DNA of 64,000 nucleotides from Paracoccaceae bacterium. GTDB taxonomy: Bacteria; Pseudomonadota; Alphaproteobacteria; Rhodobacterales; Rhodobacteraceae. This document shows, in pieces, positions 35,092-43,934 of this stretch. Made by a program: the position numbers and the translations under genes. The notes below the pieces were generated by a model. It ran no database searches and was not told the DNA's origin. It worked only from the letters and a program-made list of their open reading frames with translations. Numbering within the stretch: the first letter of the stretch is position 1; every line of letters begins with the position of its first letter. Location of the stretch: the NCBI GenBank assembly GCA_019090795.1, contig JAHRVG010000028.1:1-64000 (forward strand), written 5' to 3'.

Positions 35092-36051
35092 TTAGGTTAG
35101 GGTGTCAGATAGCCAGTTGTGAATTAAAAAATGTGCAATAGAGCCTTTGCGGGCCGGTCTGAGGTCCGGATTTTCCGAAACTGTTGCCTGCAAGACCTCT
35201 TCGCGGGTGAACCAACGGGCATCCTCGATCTCTTTGGGGTCTATTGTGATGTCGGTATTCAAGGCCTCAGCACTGCAGCCGATCATCAATGATGCAGGGA
35301 AAGCCCAGGGTTGGCTGGACAAATATGTGACTGCGCCAAGGCGGATTGCGGATTCCTCGAACACCTCCCGCCTTGCTGCGGCCTCCATGGTTTCGCCCGG
35401 TTCCATAAAGCCTGCGAGCAAGGAAAACATGCCTTGTGGCCAGCCATGAGAACGCCCCATGAGGACTGAATTTTCGTGTGTTGCCAATACGATAACTACA
35501 GGATCAGTGCGCGGGAAATGCAAGGCGTTGCAACTGGGGCATTTGCGTTGCCAGCCAGCTTGTTGGGGGGAGGATTTGGCACCGCAACGGGCGCAAAACC
35601 CGTGAATTCGGTGCCACTCGAACAGGCCTCTGGCGGTTGCCGCCAGTTCTGCGTCACGTGGGCTTAGTTGGGCCATAATAGAGCGCAGTTCGGTAAAGAC
35701 CTGTGGCGGCGGCGTACCGGGGAATTGATTGAAACTGGTATCAAAAAATCGGGCCATTGCCCGAGGATCTGCGTCTGGAGCCTGCCAAGGTGAAATATCA
35801 TAGGCGAAAAGAGCTATGTCATCCTCCAACCCCAGAAAAACCGGATCACTTGCAGCTTGTTCCAGAATTGGATGATCCGAGCTAAATCGAACCAACACAT
35901 TGGATTCATAGTCAAAAAATGGTTTACCGCGCCATAAGACAATCGCTTGCCCGGCCTTTTGCAACTGGGCAAGCCGCTCGGGCTCGTCCCGCAGTTCTGC
36001 TGCCCGGTTCAGATTTGAACCGCCAAATACCACTGTTTCCGCATGGCGCAT
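35092..36051 (-). CDS. nudC: NAD(+) diphosphatase / NAD-cap-removing Nudix enzyme
   Basis: Nudix enzyme of 319 residues that hydrolyses NADH and can decap NAD-RNA. It has the zinc ribbon (CARCGAKSS ... KCPSCNAL), a full Nudix box (FMEPGETMEAAARREVFEE) and the NudC-specific SQPWAFPASLM motif. The start at ATG 36051 is preceded by AGGAGG. The frame stays open a further 21 codons, but that stretch looks non-coding. Confidence 0.9.
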   Translation of the reverse strand: MRHAETVVFGGSNLNRAAELRDEPERLAQLQKAGQAIVLWRGKPFFDYESNVLVRFSSDHPILEQAASDPVFLGLEDDIALFAYDISPWQAPDADPRAMARFFDTSFNQFPGTPPPQVFTELRSIMAQLSPRDAELAATARGLFEWHRIHGFCARCGAKSSPQQAGWQRKCPSCNALHFPRTDPVVIVLATHENSVLMGRSHGWPQGMFSLLAGFMEPGETMEAAARREVFEESAIRLGAVTYLSSQPWAFPASLMIGCSAEALNTDITIDPKEIEDARWFTREEVLQATVSENPDLRPARKGSIAHFLIHNWLSDTLT

Positions 36052-36115
36052 AGGCCTGCCTCCTGATTGCTTGATGTGGTTGTCGCATGGTCGCAGATAT
36101 CTTGCAATCGCCACC

Positions 36116-36144
36116 TTGCCGTGCCGAATGATCCCCCCTATATA
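36116..36144 (+). promoter_or_regulatory. Sigma-70 promoter of the SRP RNA gene
   Basis: TTGCCG (36116-36121) and TATATA (36139-36144) are separated by 17 bp, and transcription would begin at about 36150, exactly where the SRP RNA helix starts. Confidence 0.7.
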
Positions 36145-36148
36145 GAGC

Positions 36149-36246
36149 GCGAGAGGTTGGCGCGGGTAAGCGCCTCGCCAACCCGGTCAGATCCGGAAGG
36201 AAGCAGCCGCAACGAGTCCCGTTTAGGTCGCTGTCCAGCCTCTCAC
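36149..36246 (+). ncRNA. ffs: Signal recognition particle RNA (4.5S type)
   Basis: Small bacterial SRP RNA of about 98 nt. The universally conserved domain-IV sequence is present as GGTCAGATCCGGAAGGAAGC, with the opposite side GCAACGAGTCCCG holding the asymmetric loop. The ends pair (GAGAGG with CCTCTC). It acts with Ffh in co-translational targeting. Its place upstream of dnaX is typical of Rhodobacterales. Confidence 0.95.
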
Positions 36247-36303
36247 CTTTCCTCAAACCATCGCGCAACTGCGCTAAGACGAATGCAATTCCAAGGGGAA
36301 GCT

Positions 36304-36687
36304 ATGAATCAGAATAAATCACGGCCAGCGCCGGTTAAAGGTATCAATCATGTTTTTGCTGCCACCAGTTATTCTTTGGCCGCCCTACGTCGGCTTTCAC
36401 GCGAAACTGCCTTTCAACATGAGGTGATCCTATATGTGGGCGTGCTGTTGGTTTTCGCCCTGATCGGGGCAAATTTGGGTGAGTACATGATCGCAACAGT
36501 GTTGTTTTTATTGCTTGTTGCTTTTGAAACCTTAAACACAGCAATCGAGGTTATCGTGGATCATTTAGCCGAGGACTGGGCAGAGTTCGCCCGTGATGCC
36601 AAGGATTACGGCTCGCTTTCGGTAATGTTATTGCTGTTGTCTAATGGGTGTTTCTTTGCCTATGTTCTGTGGCAACATTTAGCTTGA
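36304..36687 (+). CDS. dgkA: Diacylglycerol kinase (prokaryotic, DgkA)
   Basis: Small integral-membrane kinase of 127 residues that recycles diacylglycerol. Three hydrophobic helices surround the signature ETLNTAIEVIVDHLAEDWAEFARDAKDYGS, which carries the catalytic Glu and the Asn/Asp of the family. The start is ATG 36304 after AGGGGAAGCT. The last 28 bases overlap the convergent phosphatase gene. Confidence 0.93.
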   Translation: MNQNKSRPAPVKGINHVFAATSYSLAALRRLSRETAFQHEVILYVGVLLVFALIGANLGEYMIATVLFLLLVAFETLNTAIEVIVDHLAEDWAEFARDAKDYGSLSVMLLLLSNGCFFAYVLWQHLA

Positions 36688-37172
36688 GGGTGAAAATCTA
36701 ACGCCCAAGCCTTTTGGGCGTCTGTTTCCACAGCTTTGGGTCTGATAGCCCGCAATCGGGATAACGCGCTGCTTGGTTCCATCCCACTTTCTAGAATTAG
36801 CCGTAAGGCAGCCATACCTGATCGCCCATTGCCGCCCCAGCAATGGGCCAGAACACGACCATTGTTCGTGAGAATTTGGTGCGCTAACTCTGCTGCTTTG
36901 GGCCAAGCATTTAAGGTCTGATTGACAGGTACTCCAAAATCCTCAACCGGTAAGTGTCGCCACGCAACATCGGCATGTTGTAAAACGTCACCCAGATCAG
37001 TTGCGCCAGCGCGGTTTAGTTCCGCCATTGTTGTCATAGTTAAAACCAACGCTGGCTGCCACTCCAACAGGGAGGTCATATCAGTTGAAAAATCCCCCGT
37101 TCTGCCGGGCATCGGGCTGATCGCCACAGTGCCTTGGGTCAGTTGCACAGGATAGATCTGAAATTCTTCCAT
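36660..37172 (-). CDS. Dual-specificity/tyrosine-phosphatase-like protein
   Basis: Protein of 170 residues with the cysteine-phosphatase P-loop HCWGGNGRSG (HCX5RS), catalytic Cys and Arg included, and an upstream acid-loop candidate LPVEDFGVP. It resembles proteobacterial atypical dual-specificity phosphatases. The substrate (protein, phosphoinositide or nucleotide) cannot be deduced. It overlaps dgkA tail to tail by 28 bases. Confidence 0.78.
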   Translation of the reverse strand: MEEFQIYPVQLTQGTVAISPMPGRTGDFSTDMTSLLEWQPALVLTMTTMAELNRAGATDLGDVLQHADVAWRHLPVEDFGVPVNQTLNAWPKAAELAHQILTNNGRVLAHCWGGNGRSGMAALRLILESGMEPSSALSRLRAIRPKAVETDAQKAWALDFHPQAKCCHRT

Positions 37173-37251
37173 TCCGTGTCTCTACGAATTGCTCTGGCCA
37201 GCGCTGACCTGTAGTGTCGCTATACGGCCCGAATCTTAAATGCAAAGGCAA

Positions 37252-39021
37252 ATGATGTCAGATCAGAATTCCGCGACCGGTTATCAGGTTCTGGCGCGCA
37301 AATACCGCCCCGCCAGTTTTGCAGATCTGATCGGACAAGAAGCAATGGTGCGCACGCTTAAAAATGCCTTTGCCTCAGACCGGATTGCTCATGCGTTTGT
37401 GATGACGGGTATTCGCGGCACAGGCAAAACCACGACGGCGCGGATTATTGCCAAGGGAATGAACTGTGTTGGTACCGATGGTACTGGCGGCCCAACGACT
37501 GAACCTTGCGGGGGTTGCGACAACTGTGTTTCCATTGCCGAAGGGCGGCATGTGGATGTGATGGAGATGGATGCAGCGAGCCGTACCGGCATTAATGATA
37601 TCCGCGAGATCATAGAATCTGTGCATTATCGCGCTGCCTCCGCCCGTTATAAAATTTATATTATTGATGAGGTTCACATGCTCTCGACCAGCGCGTTTAA
37701 CGCGCTGCTCAAGACGCTTGAGGAACCCCCTGAACACGTAAAATTTATCTTTGCCACCACCGAAATCCGCAAGATTCCGGTGACGGTGCTGTCGCGCTGC
37801 CAGCGGTTTGATTTGCGAAGGATCGAACCGGAGGTGATGATAGCCCACCTGCAAAAGATTGCCGAGCTGGAAAAAGCACAAGTGGCCGGAGATGCGCTCG
37901 CGTTGATTACCCGCGCCTCTGAGGGTTCGGTGCGTGATGCAATGTCGTTGCTGGATCAGGCTATTGCCCACGGCACGGGGGAAACCACCGTCGATCAGGT
38001 GCGATCAATGTTGGGGTTGGCGGATCGGGGCAGGGTTCTCGATCTTTTTGATCTGATTATGAAAGGTGATGCTGGGGCAGCGTTACAGGAATTATCCGGA
38101 CAATATGCCGAGGGCGCGGACCCGATGTCGGTTCTGCGTGATCTGGCTGAGATCACCCATTGGGTTTCGGTTATCAAGATTTCACCGACCGCTGCGGATG
38201 ATCCAACGGTTTCGCCGGATGAGCGTACCCGAGGGCAAGCGGCAGCAGAAGTTTTACCCATGCGAGCCTTGACCCGAGTGTGGCAGATGTTGCTCAAAGC
38301 TTTGGAGGAGGTCGCCGCTGCGCCCAACGCGATGATGGCGACAGAAATGGCGATTATCCGTCTGACCCATGTGGCCGAATTGCCTTCACCCGAAGAGCTG
38401 ATTCGCAAATTGCAAAGCAACCCACCACCGATGCCTGGAGGCGGAGGCACGCACCCCGGCACACCGATGGGCGGCGGTGGCGGCGGCCAGACAGTTGGCG
38501 GTGCACCCGTTGGCGGGCCAACGGCGATGATAGCGGGCGGCGGTTCGGCGGTGCTTGGCCAGCTGGACCCGGCACAGGCACTGGCACGATTTGCCCGCTT
38601 TGATCAGGTGGTTGATCTAGTTCGGGCGCGGCGTGATATGAAATTGCTGGTCGAGGTCGAGACCTATGTGCAGCTCGTGAAATACAGCCCGGGGCGGATC
38701 GAGTTTCAACCGGGTGACGCCGCACCGCCAGATTTGGCATCTCGGTTGGCGGGGCGTTTGCAAGGTTGGACTGGCGTGCGTTGGGGCGTATCGGTTGTCT
38801 CAAGCGGAGGGGCGGCGACGATTCTGGAAACACGCAATGCAGAACGTAGCGATATGCAGGGAAAAGTTTTACAGCACCCGTTATTGCAAGCTGTGATGGC
38901 GCAGTTTCCTGGGGCGGAAATACGGGATATTCGGTCGTTAGAAGAAATTACCGCAGATCCTGATGAAGCCCTTGAAATGGAAATGCAGGACGAAGACTGG
39001 GATCCCTTTGAGGATGACTAG
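37252..39021 (+). CDS. dnaX: DNA polymerase III subunit gamma/tau
   Basis: Clamp-loader ATPase of about 589 residues. Walker A is GIRGTGKTTT, the zinc module is C..CGGCDNC, Walker B is IYIIDEVHML, the sensor is ATTEIRKIPVTVLSRCQRFDL, and SRC is the arginine finger. A Gly/Pro-rich linker (about 390-440) precedes the tau-type C-terminal domain. Two adjacent ATGs (37252, 37255) are possible starts. It is followed by ybaB, as usual, but recR is not next. Confidence 0.95.
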   Translation: MMSDQNSATGYQVLARKYRPASFADLIGQEAMVRTLKNAFASDRIAHAFVMTGIRGTGKTTTARIIAKGMNCVGTDGTGGPTTEPCGGCDNCVSIAEGRHVDVMEMDAASRTGINDIREIIESVHYRAASARYKIYIIDEVHMLSTSAFNALLKTLEEPPEHVKFIFATTEIRKIPVTVLSRCQRFDLRRIEPEVMIAHLQKIAELEKAQVAGDALALITRASEGSVRDAMSLLDQAIAHGTGETTVDQVRSMLGLADRGRVLDLFDLIMKGDAGAALQELSGQYAEGADPMSVLRDLAEITHWVSVIKISPTAADDPTVSPDERTRGQAAAEVLPMRALTRVWQMLLKALEEVAAAPNAMMATEMAIIRLTHVAELPSPEELIRKLQSNPPPMPGGGGTHPGTPMGGGGGGQTVGGAPVGGPTAMIAGGGSAVLGQLDPAQALARFARFDQVVDLVRARRDMKLLVEVETYVQLVKYSPGRIEFQPGDAAPPDLASRLAGRLQGWTGVRWGVSVVSSGGAATILETRNAERSDMQGKVLQHPLLQAVMAQFPGAEIRDIRSLEEITADPDEALEMEMQDEDWDPFEDD

Positions 39022-39072
39022 GGCCTATATTTGCGTTAGTGACGCGGAAACATTCAAAACAGGAGACAGCTT

Positions 39073-39417
39073 ATGCTGAAAGGTTTGGGCGGACTTGGCG
39101 ATATGGCCAAGATCATGAAACAGGCGCAGGAAATGCAGTCCAAAATGGCCGACGCGCAGGCCAAGCTGGATGACATCACAGTCGAGGGCGAGGCCGGGGC
39201 AGGAATGGTTAAGGTAGTTATGACTGCAAAATCCGAAGTAAAGCAAGTGTCGATTGATCCGGCGCTGTTTGTCCCTGATGACCGCGAAGTGGTAGAAGAT
39301 TTGATCGTCGCAGCTCTTAAAGATGCTCAGGCCAAGGCCGCCGATGCGGCGCAATCTGAAATGGGTAAGGTGACCGACGGCTTGAACCTGCCTGCAGGGA
39401 TGAAGCTGCCGTTCTAG
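39073..39417 (+). CDS. YbaB/EbfC nucleoid-associated protein
   Basis: DNA-binding protein of 114 residues. The pattern MLKGLGGLGDMAKIMKQAQE then VEGEAGAGMVKVVMTAKSE and KVTDGLNLPAGMKLPF is that of the YbaB family, which works near RecR in recombination. It lies 51 bases after dnaX. In most alphaproteobacteria recR follows at once; here a 5.4-kb segment intervenes. Confidence 0.93.
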   Translation: MLKGLGGLGDMAKIMKQAQEMQSKMADAQAKLDDITVEGEAGAGMVKVVMTAKSEVKQVSIDPALFVPDDREVVEDLIVAALKDAQAKAADAAQSEMGKVTDGLNLPAGMKLPF

Positions 39418-39429
39418 GCGGCGAATGAT

Positions 39430-40266
39430 ATGCGCCCTATTTCAGAATTTCCTGCAGCGGTAGCGGCGAGAATCAGCACTGTTTTCACCGATATCGACGA
39501 TACCTTGACGACGGATGGGCAGCTTCCAGCGGTGGCATATGCTGCATTGGAGCAACTTCAGGAGGCGGGAGTCCATGTGGCCGCGATAACCGGGCGCCCG
39601 TCAGGATGGTGCGATATGATCGCGCGGTTATGGCCTGTAAGCGGTGTGGTTGGGGAAAATGGAGCATTTTATTTTTCCTATGACAAGGACACGTACAAAA
39701 TGCGGCGTGTGTATTTTGCCGATGCAGCAACGCGCCGTGCGAACGAGTTGAAGTTGGATCGCATCCGCAGGAGGGTTTTGGCAGAGGTTCCAGGTTGCGC
39801 GATTTCAGCGGATCAACCTTACCGCGAGGCAGATCTGGCCATCGATTTTTGTGAAGATGTGGTTGCATTAGATAAAGATGCCGTTGCAGATATCAAGGCG
39901 ATTTTTGAACAGGAAGGTGCTGTAGCCAAGGTTTCGTCAATCCATGTGAATGGCTGGTTTGGGGATTATGATAAGCTATCAATGTCGCGACGGTTTACGT
40001 CCGATGTATTGGGTTTTGATCTTGATACCGAGAAATCCCGCGTGGTTTTTTGTGGCGATAGCCCAAACGACGCGCCAATGTTCGGCTTTTTTCCCAATTC
40101 CTGCGGCGTCGCCAATGTGCTAGATTTCGCTAATGAATTGGAAGCGGAGCCAACCTGGATAACGGCTAAAAAGGGTGGTGAAGGTTTTGTCCAGATTGCG
40201 CAAGTGCTGCTTGCCGCGCGGGAGGGATTTAAATTCGGCACATCAAACTTCGGCGGCGAAAAATGA
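39430..40266 (+). CDS. HAD-IIB hydrolase (mannosyl-3-phosphoglycerate-phosphatase-like)
   Basis: Haloacid-dehalogenase phosphatase of 278 residues. Motif I is DIDDTL, motif II is the Thr in AITGRPSGW, motif III is Lys975-type KLSM, and motif IV is GDSPNDAPMFG. The cap region is type IIB. It may act on mannosyl-3-phosphoglycerate or a sugar phosphate. It is close to ybaB (12 bases), so probably co-transcribed with dnaX-ybaB. Confidence 0.8.
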   Translation: MRPISEFPAAVAARISTVFTDIDDTLTTDGQLPAVAYAALEQLQEAGVHVAAITGRPSGWCDMIARLWPVSGVVGENGAFYFSYDKDTYKMRRVYFADAATRRANELKLDRIRRRVLAEVPGCAISADQPYREADLAIDFCEDVVALDKDAVADIKAIFEQEGAVAKVSSIHVNGWFGDYDKLSMSRRFTSDVLGFDLDTEKSRVVFCGDSPNDAPMFGFFPNSCGVANVLDFANELEAEPTWITAKKGGEGFVQIAQVLLAAREGFKFGTSNFGGEK

Positions 40267-40324
40267 TGTTTGTCAGGAAACACCGCGAGATAAAACCGCT
40301 AATAAGGGGCAAATTGCCTCTTCA

Positions 40325-42688
40325 CTAGGGTGCCGCTGAAATATTTCCGTTTGAGCTTTGCGATTTTGACACTGGCTTGGCCTCTCGATCAATATCCTCT
40401 TCTAGAACCACCTCATTTCGCCGTTGCTGCGTTCCGGGCTGCCATTTTGCCAGATGGCCGAGCAGCTTGGTTTTGACAATTGGCTTTGACAGGTAGTCAT
40501 CCATGCCTGCCTTAAGACACAGTTCACGATCACCTTTCATAGCATTGGCCGTCAGGGCGATGATTGGGCAACGGGGCAAACTTAGTTCAGCCTCCATCTG
40601 ACGGATTGCTTTAGTAGCCTCAAGGCCATCCATTCCAGGCATCGACATATCCATCAGGACAATACCCGGTGCAAAGGGAACATAGCTATCACGGGCTTCA
40701 ATTCCGTTTTCAGCAAATAGCAGTTCGACGCCATCCTTTTTTAACATCGTTTTAACGACCAAACGATTGGTTTTGTTGTCTTCGGCAACCAGTAACTTTA
40801 AGCCTGACAAACCGCTTCGGCCCTCGGTTTTTTTAGCGCTATTTGTAGTTTTTTCCAATCTCGCGGGTGTTTTTTCGATCATGAGTGCTGTGGCAATGGC
40901 TGACTTGAGGACAATGGACCGGGTCGGTTTCATCAAGACTGCGGAAAAACCAAACTCCTTCTGGACTTTCGCCTCGTAGGTCTGTTCGACTGAAGAAAGA
41001 AGAATTATCGGAATTTTGCGCAACCCTGGAATGCGCCGAAGGCGCCGTGTCAACTCAAAGCCATCAATGTCGGGCATTTGGAAATCGAGAATTACAAGAT
41101 CAAACGGGTTTTCGTTTCTATCAGTTTTACCAAGTAGATCTAGAGCGGCTACGGCAGAGTCTGCGACTTCGAAACTGGCATTCCAATTGCGCAGTTGCTC
41201 GCTAATAATCATCCGGTTGATCTCTAAATCGTCAACGATCAACACATGTTTTCCTGTTAGGTCAGCTTCCATATTGAAGTCAGTGCTTAGGTTCGCAGTG
41301 CTGCCCTGCAAAGAAAGAAGAATGGTGAAAGTGGATCCTTCTCCGAACTGTGAAACAACGTCAATAGTTCCGCCCATCATTTGAACCAACCGAGTAGAGA
41401 TTGCCAAGCCAAGGCCGGTGCCCTCAAATTTGCGATTGGCTGCACCTTCTACCTGTTCAAACTCGCTGAAAATAGTTTTTAGATTGCTTTCGGGAATTCC
41501 TACTCCGGTGTCCTGAACCGAAATCCGTAGGTTTGTTTTGCCATTCTCTACTTGGCCGCTGGCATTTATAATGACCTGCCCGTCGTGGGTGAATTTTACC
41601 GCGTTACCGATGATATTTGTAACGACCTGCCGAATACGCCCTGCGTCCCCGATGAAAACGCGCGCCAATTCCGGAGCATATCGAAGGCTGACCTCGACAT
41701 TGTTTTGCGCGGCTTTGGAAGCCACAAGCGCCACCACGTCCTCCAATGCCTTGTGCAAGTCGAAAGGCTTATCCTCAAAGGACATTTTGCCCGCTTCGAT
41801 TTTTGAAAAATCAAGGATGTCATTAATGACGGATAATAAAGCCGCACCGGAATTGGCGATAGTTTCTGTGTAAAGCCGCTGGTCGCGATCCAGATTTGTT
41901 TCCAACATCAGTTCTGCCATGCCGATCACGCCGTTCATTGGAGTGCGGATTTCATGGCTCATATTTGCCAGAAATTCGGATTTGGATTTATTGGCGGCCT
42001 CGGCATTTTTCTGGGCGTCACGCAGTGCTACCTCGCGCTGGGTACGTTCGACCAACATATTATCAAGAGTGGTGACAGAGGCGGAAAGGGAAAGGAATTC
42101 CCGAGAGGCAAGGCGAGGTAGTTTTAAATCTGCCCATGGATCGCCTCTCAGGGTGGCAGACATGCGACTGTGAACCACAGAAAGCGGATAGAGGACCAGT
42201 TTATAGGTTAGGAACAGGTAAAGGGCTGTCAGAAATGCCAAGGCCACCGCGGCATAGATACGGGCTTGAGTGACGCTGTTATCAATTTGTAGTAGCCCCC
42301 CCTTATGTGACCATACCACGCTGATACTGCCAAAGACTTCGCCCTGAAAGGTGACGTTCTGCGAGAACTCAGATGCGGTTTCATGAGTCTTGGCCTTGGC
42401 GGGGTAACGGGCAATGATGTCGCCGCCCTCATCAGAGACCGCAATTTCCAGCAACGCAGGATTGCGGGCGACAGCCTGGCCCAGAGCCGTGCCCAATACC
42501 GGTATATCCTCGACGATTATTGCTTCTAGCATTAGGCCATTGAGTAGCGAAATTGTCAGTTCAGCACGCTCTTGCAGTTGGCTTTTCAAGCGAGACGTTT
42601 CAAAATAACGGACAGCTTCCCCCGCCAGCAGGCCAACACAACAGACTGCAAAAAACATGGAAATGGCAATTTGGGTGGAGAGGCGCAT
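40325..42688 (-). CDS. Hybrid sensor histidine kinase with two receiver domains
   Basis: Protein of 787 residues. An N-terminal helix, a periplasmic region (about 28-140) and a second helix (about 146-166) lead to a HisKA domain with phospho-acceptor H245 (FLANMSHEIRTPMNG) and a HATPase domain (NIIGNAVKFTHDG; DTGVGIPE; GTGLGLAI). Two receiver domains follow (about 485-600, LVILDFQMPDIDG; about 636-755, VLMDMSMPGMDG). There is no HPt domain of its own, so the HPt protein at 10296 is a possible partner. It follows a PhnD-like binding protein in the same operon, which may serve as its periplasmic sensor. Confidence 0.9.
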   Translation of the reverse strand: MRLSTQIAISMFFAVCCVGLLAGEAVRYFETSRLKSQLQERAELTISLLNGLMLEAIIVEDIPVLGTALGQAVARNPALLEIAVSDEGGDIIARYPAKAKTHETASEFSQNVTFQGEVFGSISVVWSHKGGLLQIDNSVTQARIYAAVALAFLTALYLFLTYKLVLYPLSVVHSRMSATLRGDPWADLKLPRLASREFLSLSASVTTLDNMLVERTQREVALRDAQKNAEAANKSKSEFLANMSHEIRTPMNGVIGMAELMLETNLDRDQRLYTETIANSGAALLSVINDILDFSKIEAGKMSFEDKPFDLHKALEDVVALVASKAAQNNVEVSLRYAPELARVFIGDAGRIRQVVTNIIGNAVKFTHDGQVIINASGQVENGKTNLRISVQDTGVGIPESNLKTIFSEFEQVEGAANRKFEGTGLGLAISTRLVQMMGGTIDVVSQFGEGSTFTILLSLQGSTANLSTDFNMEADLTGKHVLIVDDLEINRMIISEQLRNWNASFEVADSAVAALDLLGKTDRNENPFDLVILDFQMPDIDGFELTRRLRRIPGLRKIPIILLSSVEQTYEAKVQKEFGFSAVLMKPTRSIVLKSAIATALMIEKTPARLEKTTNSAKKTEGRSGLSGLKLLVAEDNKTNRLVVKTMLKKDGVELLFAENGIEARDSYVPFAPGIVLMDMSMPGMDGLEATKAIRQMEAELSLPRCPIIALTANAMKGDRELCLKAGMDDYLSKPIVKTKLLGHLAKWQPGTQQRRNEVVLEEDIDREAKPVSKSQSSNGNISAAP

Positions 42689-42731
42689 GTGAAATCTTTC
42701 GTTGAGTATTTAGCCTGACGAGGGAGGAAGA

Positions 42732-43592
42732 CTAACCGCCAAATTCCAAACTACGGATCATTGCTTTGCGGATGGTGATGTAGTCCTTGTCGTTCCCTTC
42801 CAGAAAACCTGATTTACTTACCGATTTCAGAACCTCCTTATCCGTGGTTTCCAGCATGACGCGGCGCATGGTTTCCACAATTGCCGGGTCCAGACCGGCG
42901 CGCGCCAACCAGGGCTTGGTTACATTGTCGAAACTGACCAACTCGCGGATTGGGACATTTTTCTCGACCAACTTGGCAAAAGTACTGGATTTGAGAGCAC
43001 CTGCATCGAAGTCACCAGCGCCAACAGCTGTTCCCACCCGGTCATGGCGCCCAAGGTATTCAAAATATCTCAAGTCTTCGGCGGAGATTCCGACATCCAG
43101 CAATTCACTTTGGGCCAGAAAACGTCCGATGGTCGAGAGTTCGGACCCGAAGGCAAAGCTGCCATTTCTTAGGTCAGCCAGAGAGCTAATTGTGCTATTC
43201 TGATGAACAGCAATTATCCCTTTAAAGGTTTTTTCACCCTTTGAGCTTTCTATTGCAATGATGCTGATACCGTCTTCGGCCTGTTTTGCGGTAACATAGG
43301 AGGCCGGCCCAAAGCGGGCGAAATCGACCTGCCCTTGAACCAAGGCATCAATACCGTCGTTATAGTTTCTCGATATTGCCATGGAGACCGTTACCTGTTC
43401 TCCGAGGCGCTCGGACATGGCACCGGCTAGGTAGGTTAGAAACGGTTTGAATTTCCGAACCGTTGTGGTTGGCTTGTCTGCGGTATAGGTGCCAAATATC
43501 AGGTTTAATTCGGCACCCCCGGGCGAAGCTGTGAACAGTGCTGCAAGTGCTACAGACGCAATTGCTATGAACAGCGAGGGGGTAGGGGGCAT
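42732..43592 (-). CDS. PhnD-family periplasmic binding protein
   Basis: Substrate-binding protein of the phosphate/phosphite/phosphonate type, 286 residues, with a signal peptide (FIAIASVALAALFTASPGGA). PhnD-like motifs include FGTYTADKP, RFGPASYVTAKQ and FAFGSELSTIGRFL. The ATG at 43592 has TGGAGA upstream and I prefer it to the GTG at 43616. No ABC permease or ATPase is adjacent. The only partner gene is the hybrid kinase 43 bases downstream, so it probably feeds a signal to the kinase. The 342-base gap to the next gene holds only a weak repeat of GTTCTGYTAGGA. Confidence 0.85.
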   Translation of the reverse strand: MPPTPSLFIAIASVALAALFTASPGGAELNLIFGTYTADKPTTTVRKFKPFLTYLAGAMSERLGEQVTVSMAISRNYNDGIDALVQGQVDFARFGPASYVTAKQAEDGISIIAIESSKGEKTFKGIIAVHQNSTISSLADLRNGSFAFGSELSTIGRFLAQSELLDVGISAEDLRYFEYLGRHDRVGTAVGAGDFDAGALKSSTFAKLVEKNVPIRELVSFDNVTKPWLARAGLDPAIVETMRRVMLETTDKEVLKSVSKSGFLEGNDKDYITIRKAMIRSLEFGG

Positions 43593-43934
43593 GGTGAGCA
43601 GTCTCCAGAAAAGCACGTAGCCCTAAGGGAGCGTGCCAAAATTGTGCGAACTGTCTTAATACTCGGTGGGAAAAGCTAATATTTTACGAACCAGCCAACC
43701 AATCGGATGTCAAATTGAATGAAATGCCATCTATTTGACGGAAGCGTCAGAGATTAGGCTTGGAAATCATTTTCTTAAGCTGGATAGTGCTATTTAGGAA
43801 GGCGACGCAATTCACGATGCGGGGCTGAAAATGGTTTGCACTACCCCAAGAACTTCCTGAGGTATGTTTTGCAGTGGTTCTGTTAGGAACCTGCGTTATA
43901 CATCCCTTATTAATTGTTCTGCTAGGAGGCAGAG

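Noticed and set aside
43593-43934. Small gene or RNA in the 342-bp gap before the isocitrate-lyase-like gene
   Set aside because: Only a weak direct repeat (GTTCTGYTAGGA) is visible, with no coding pattern or stable hairpin.
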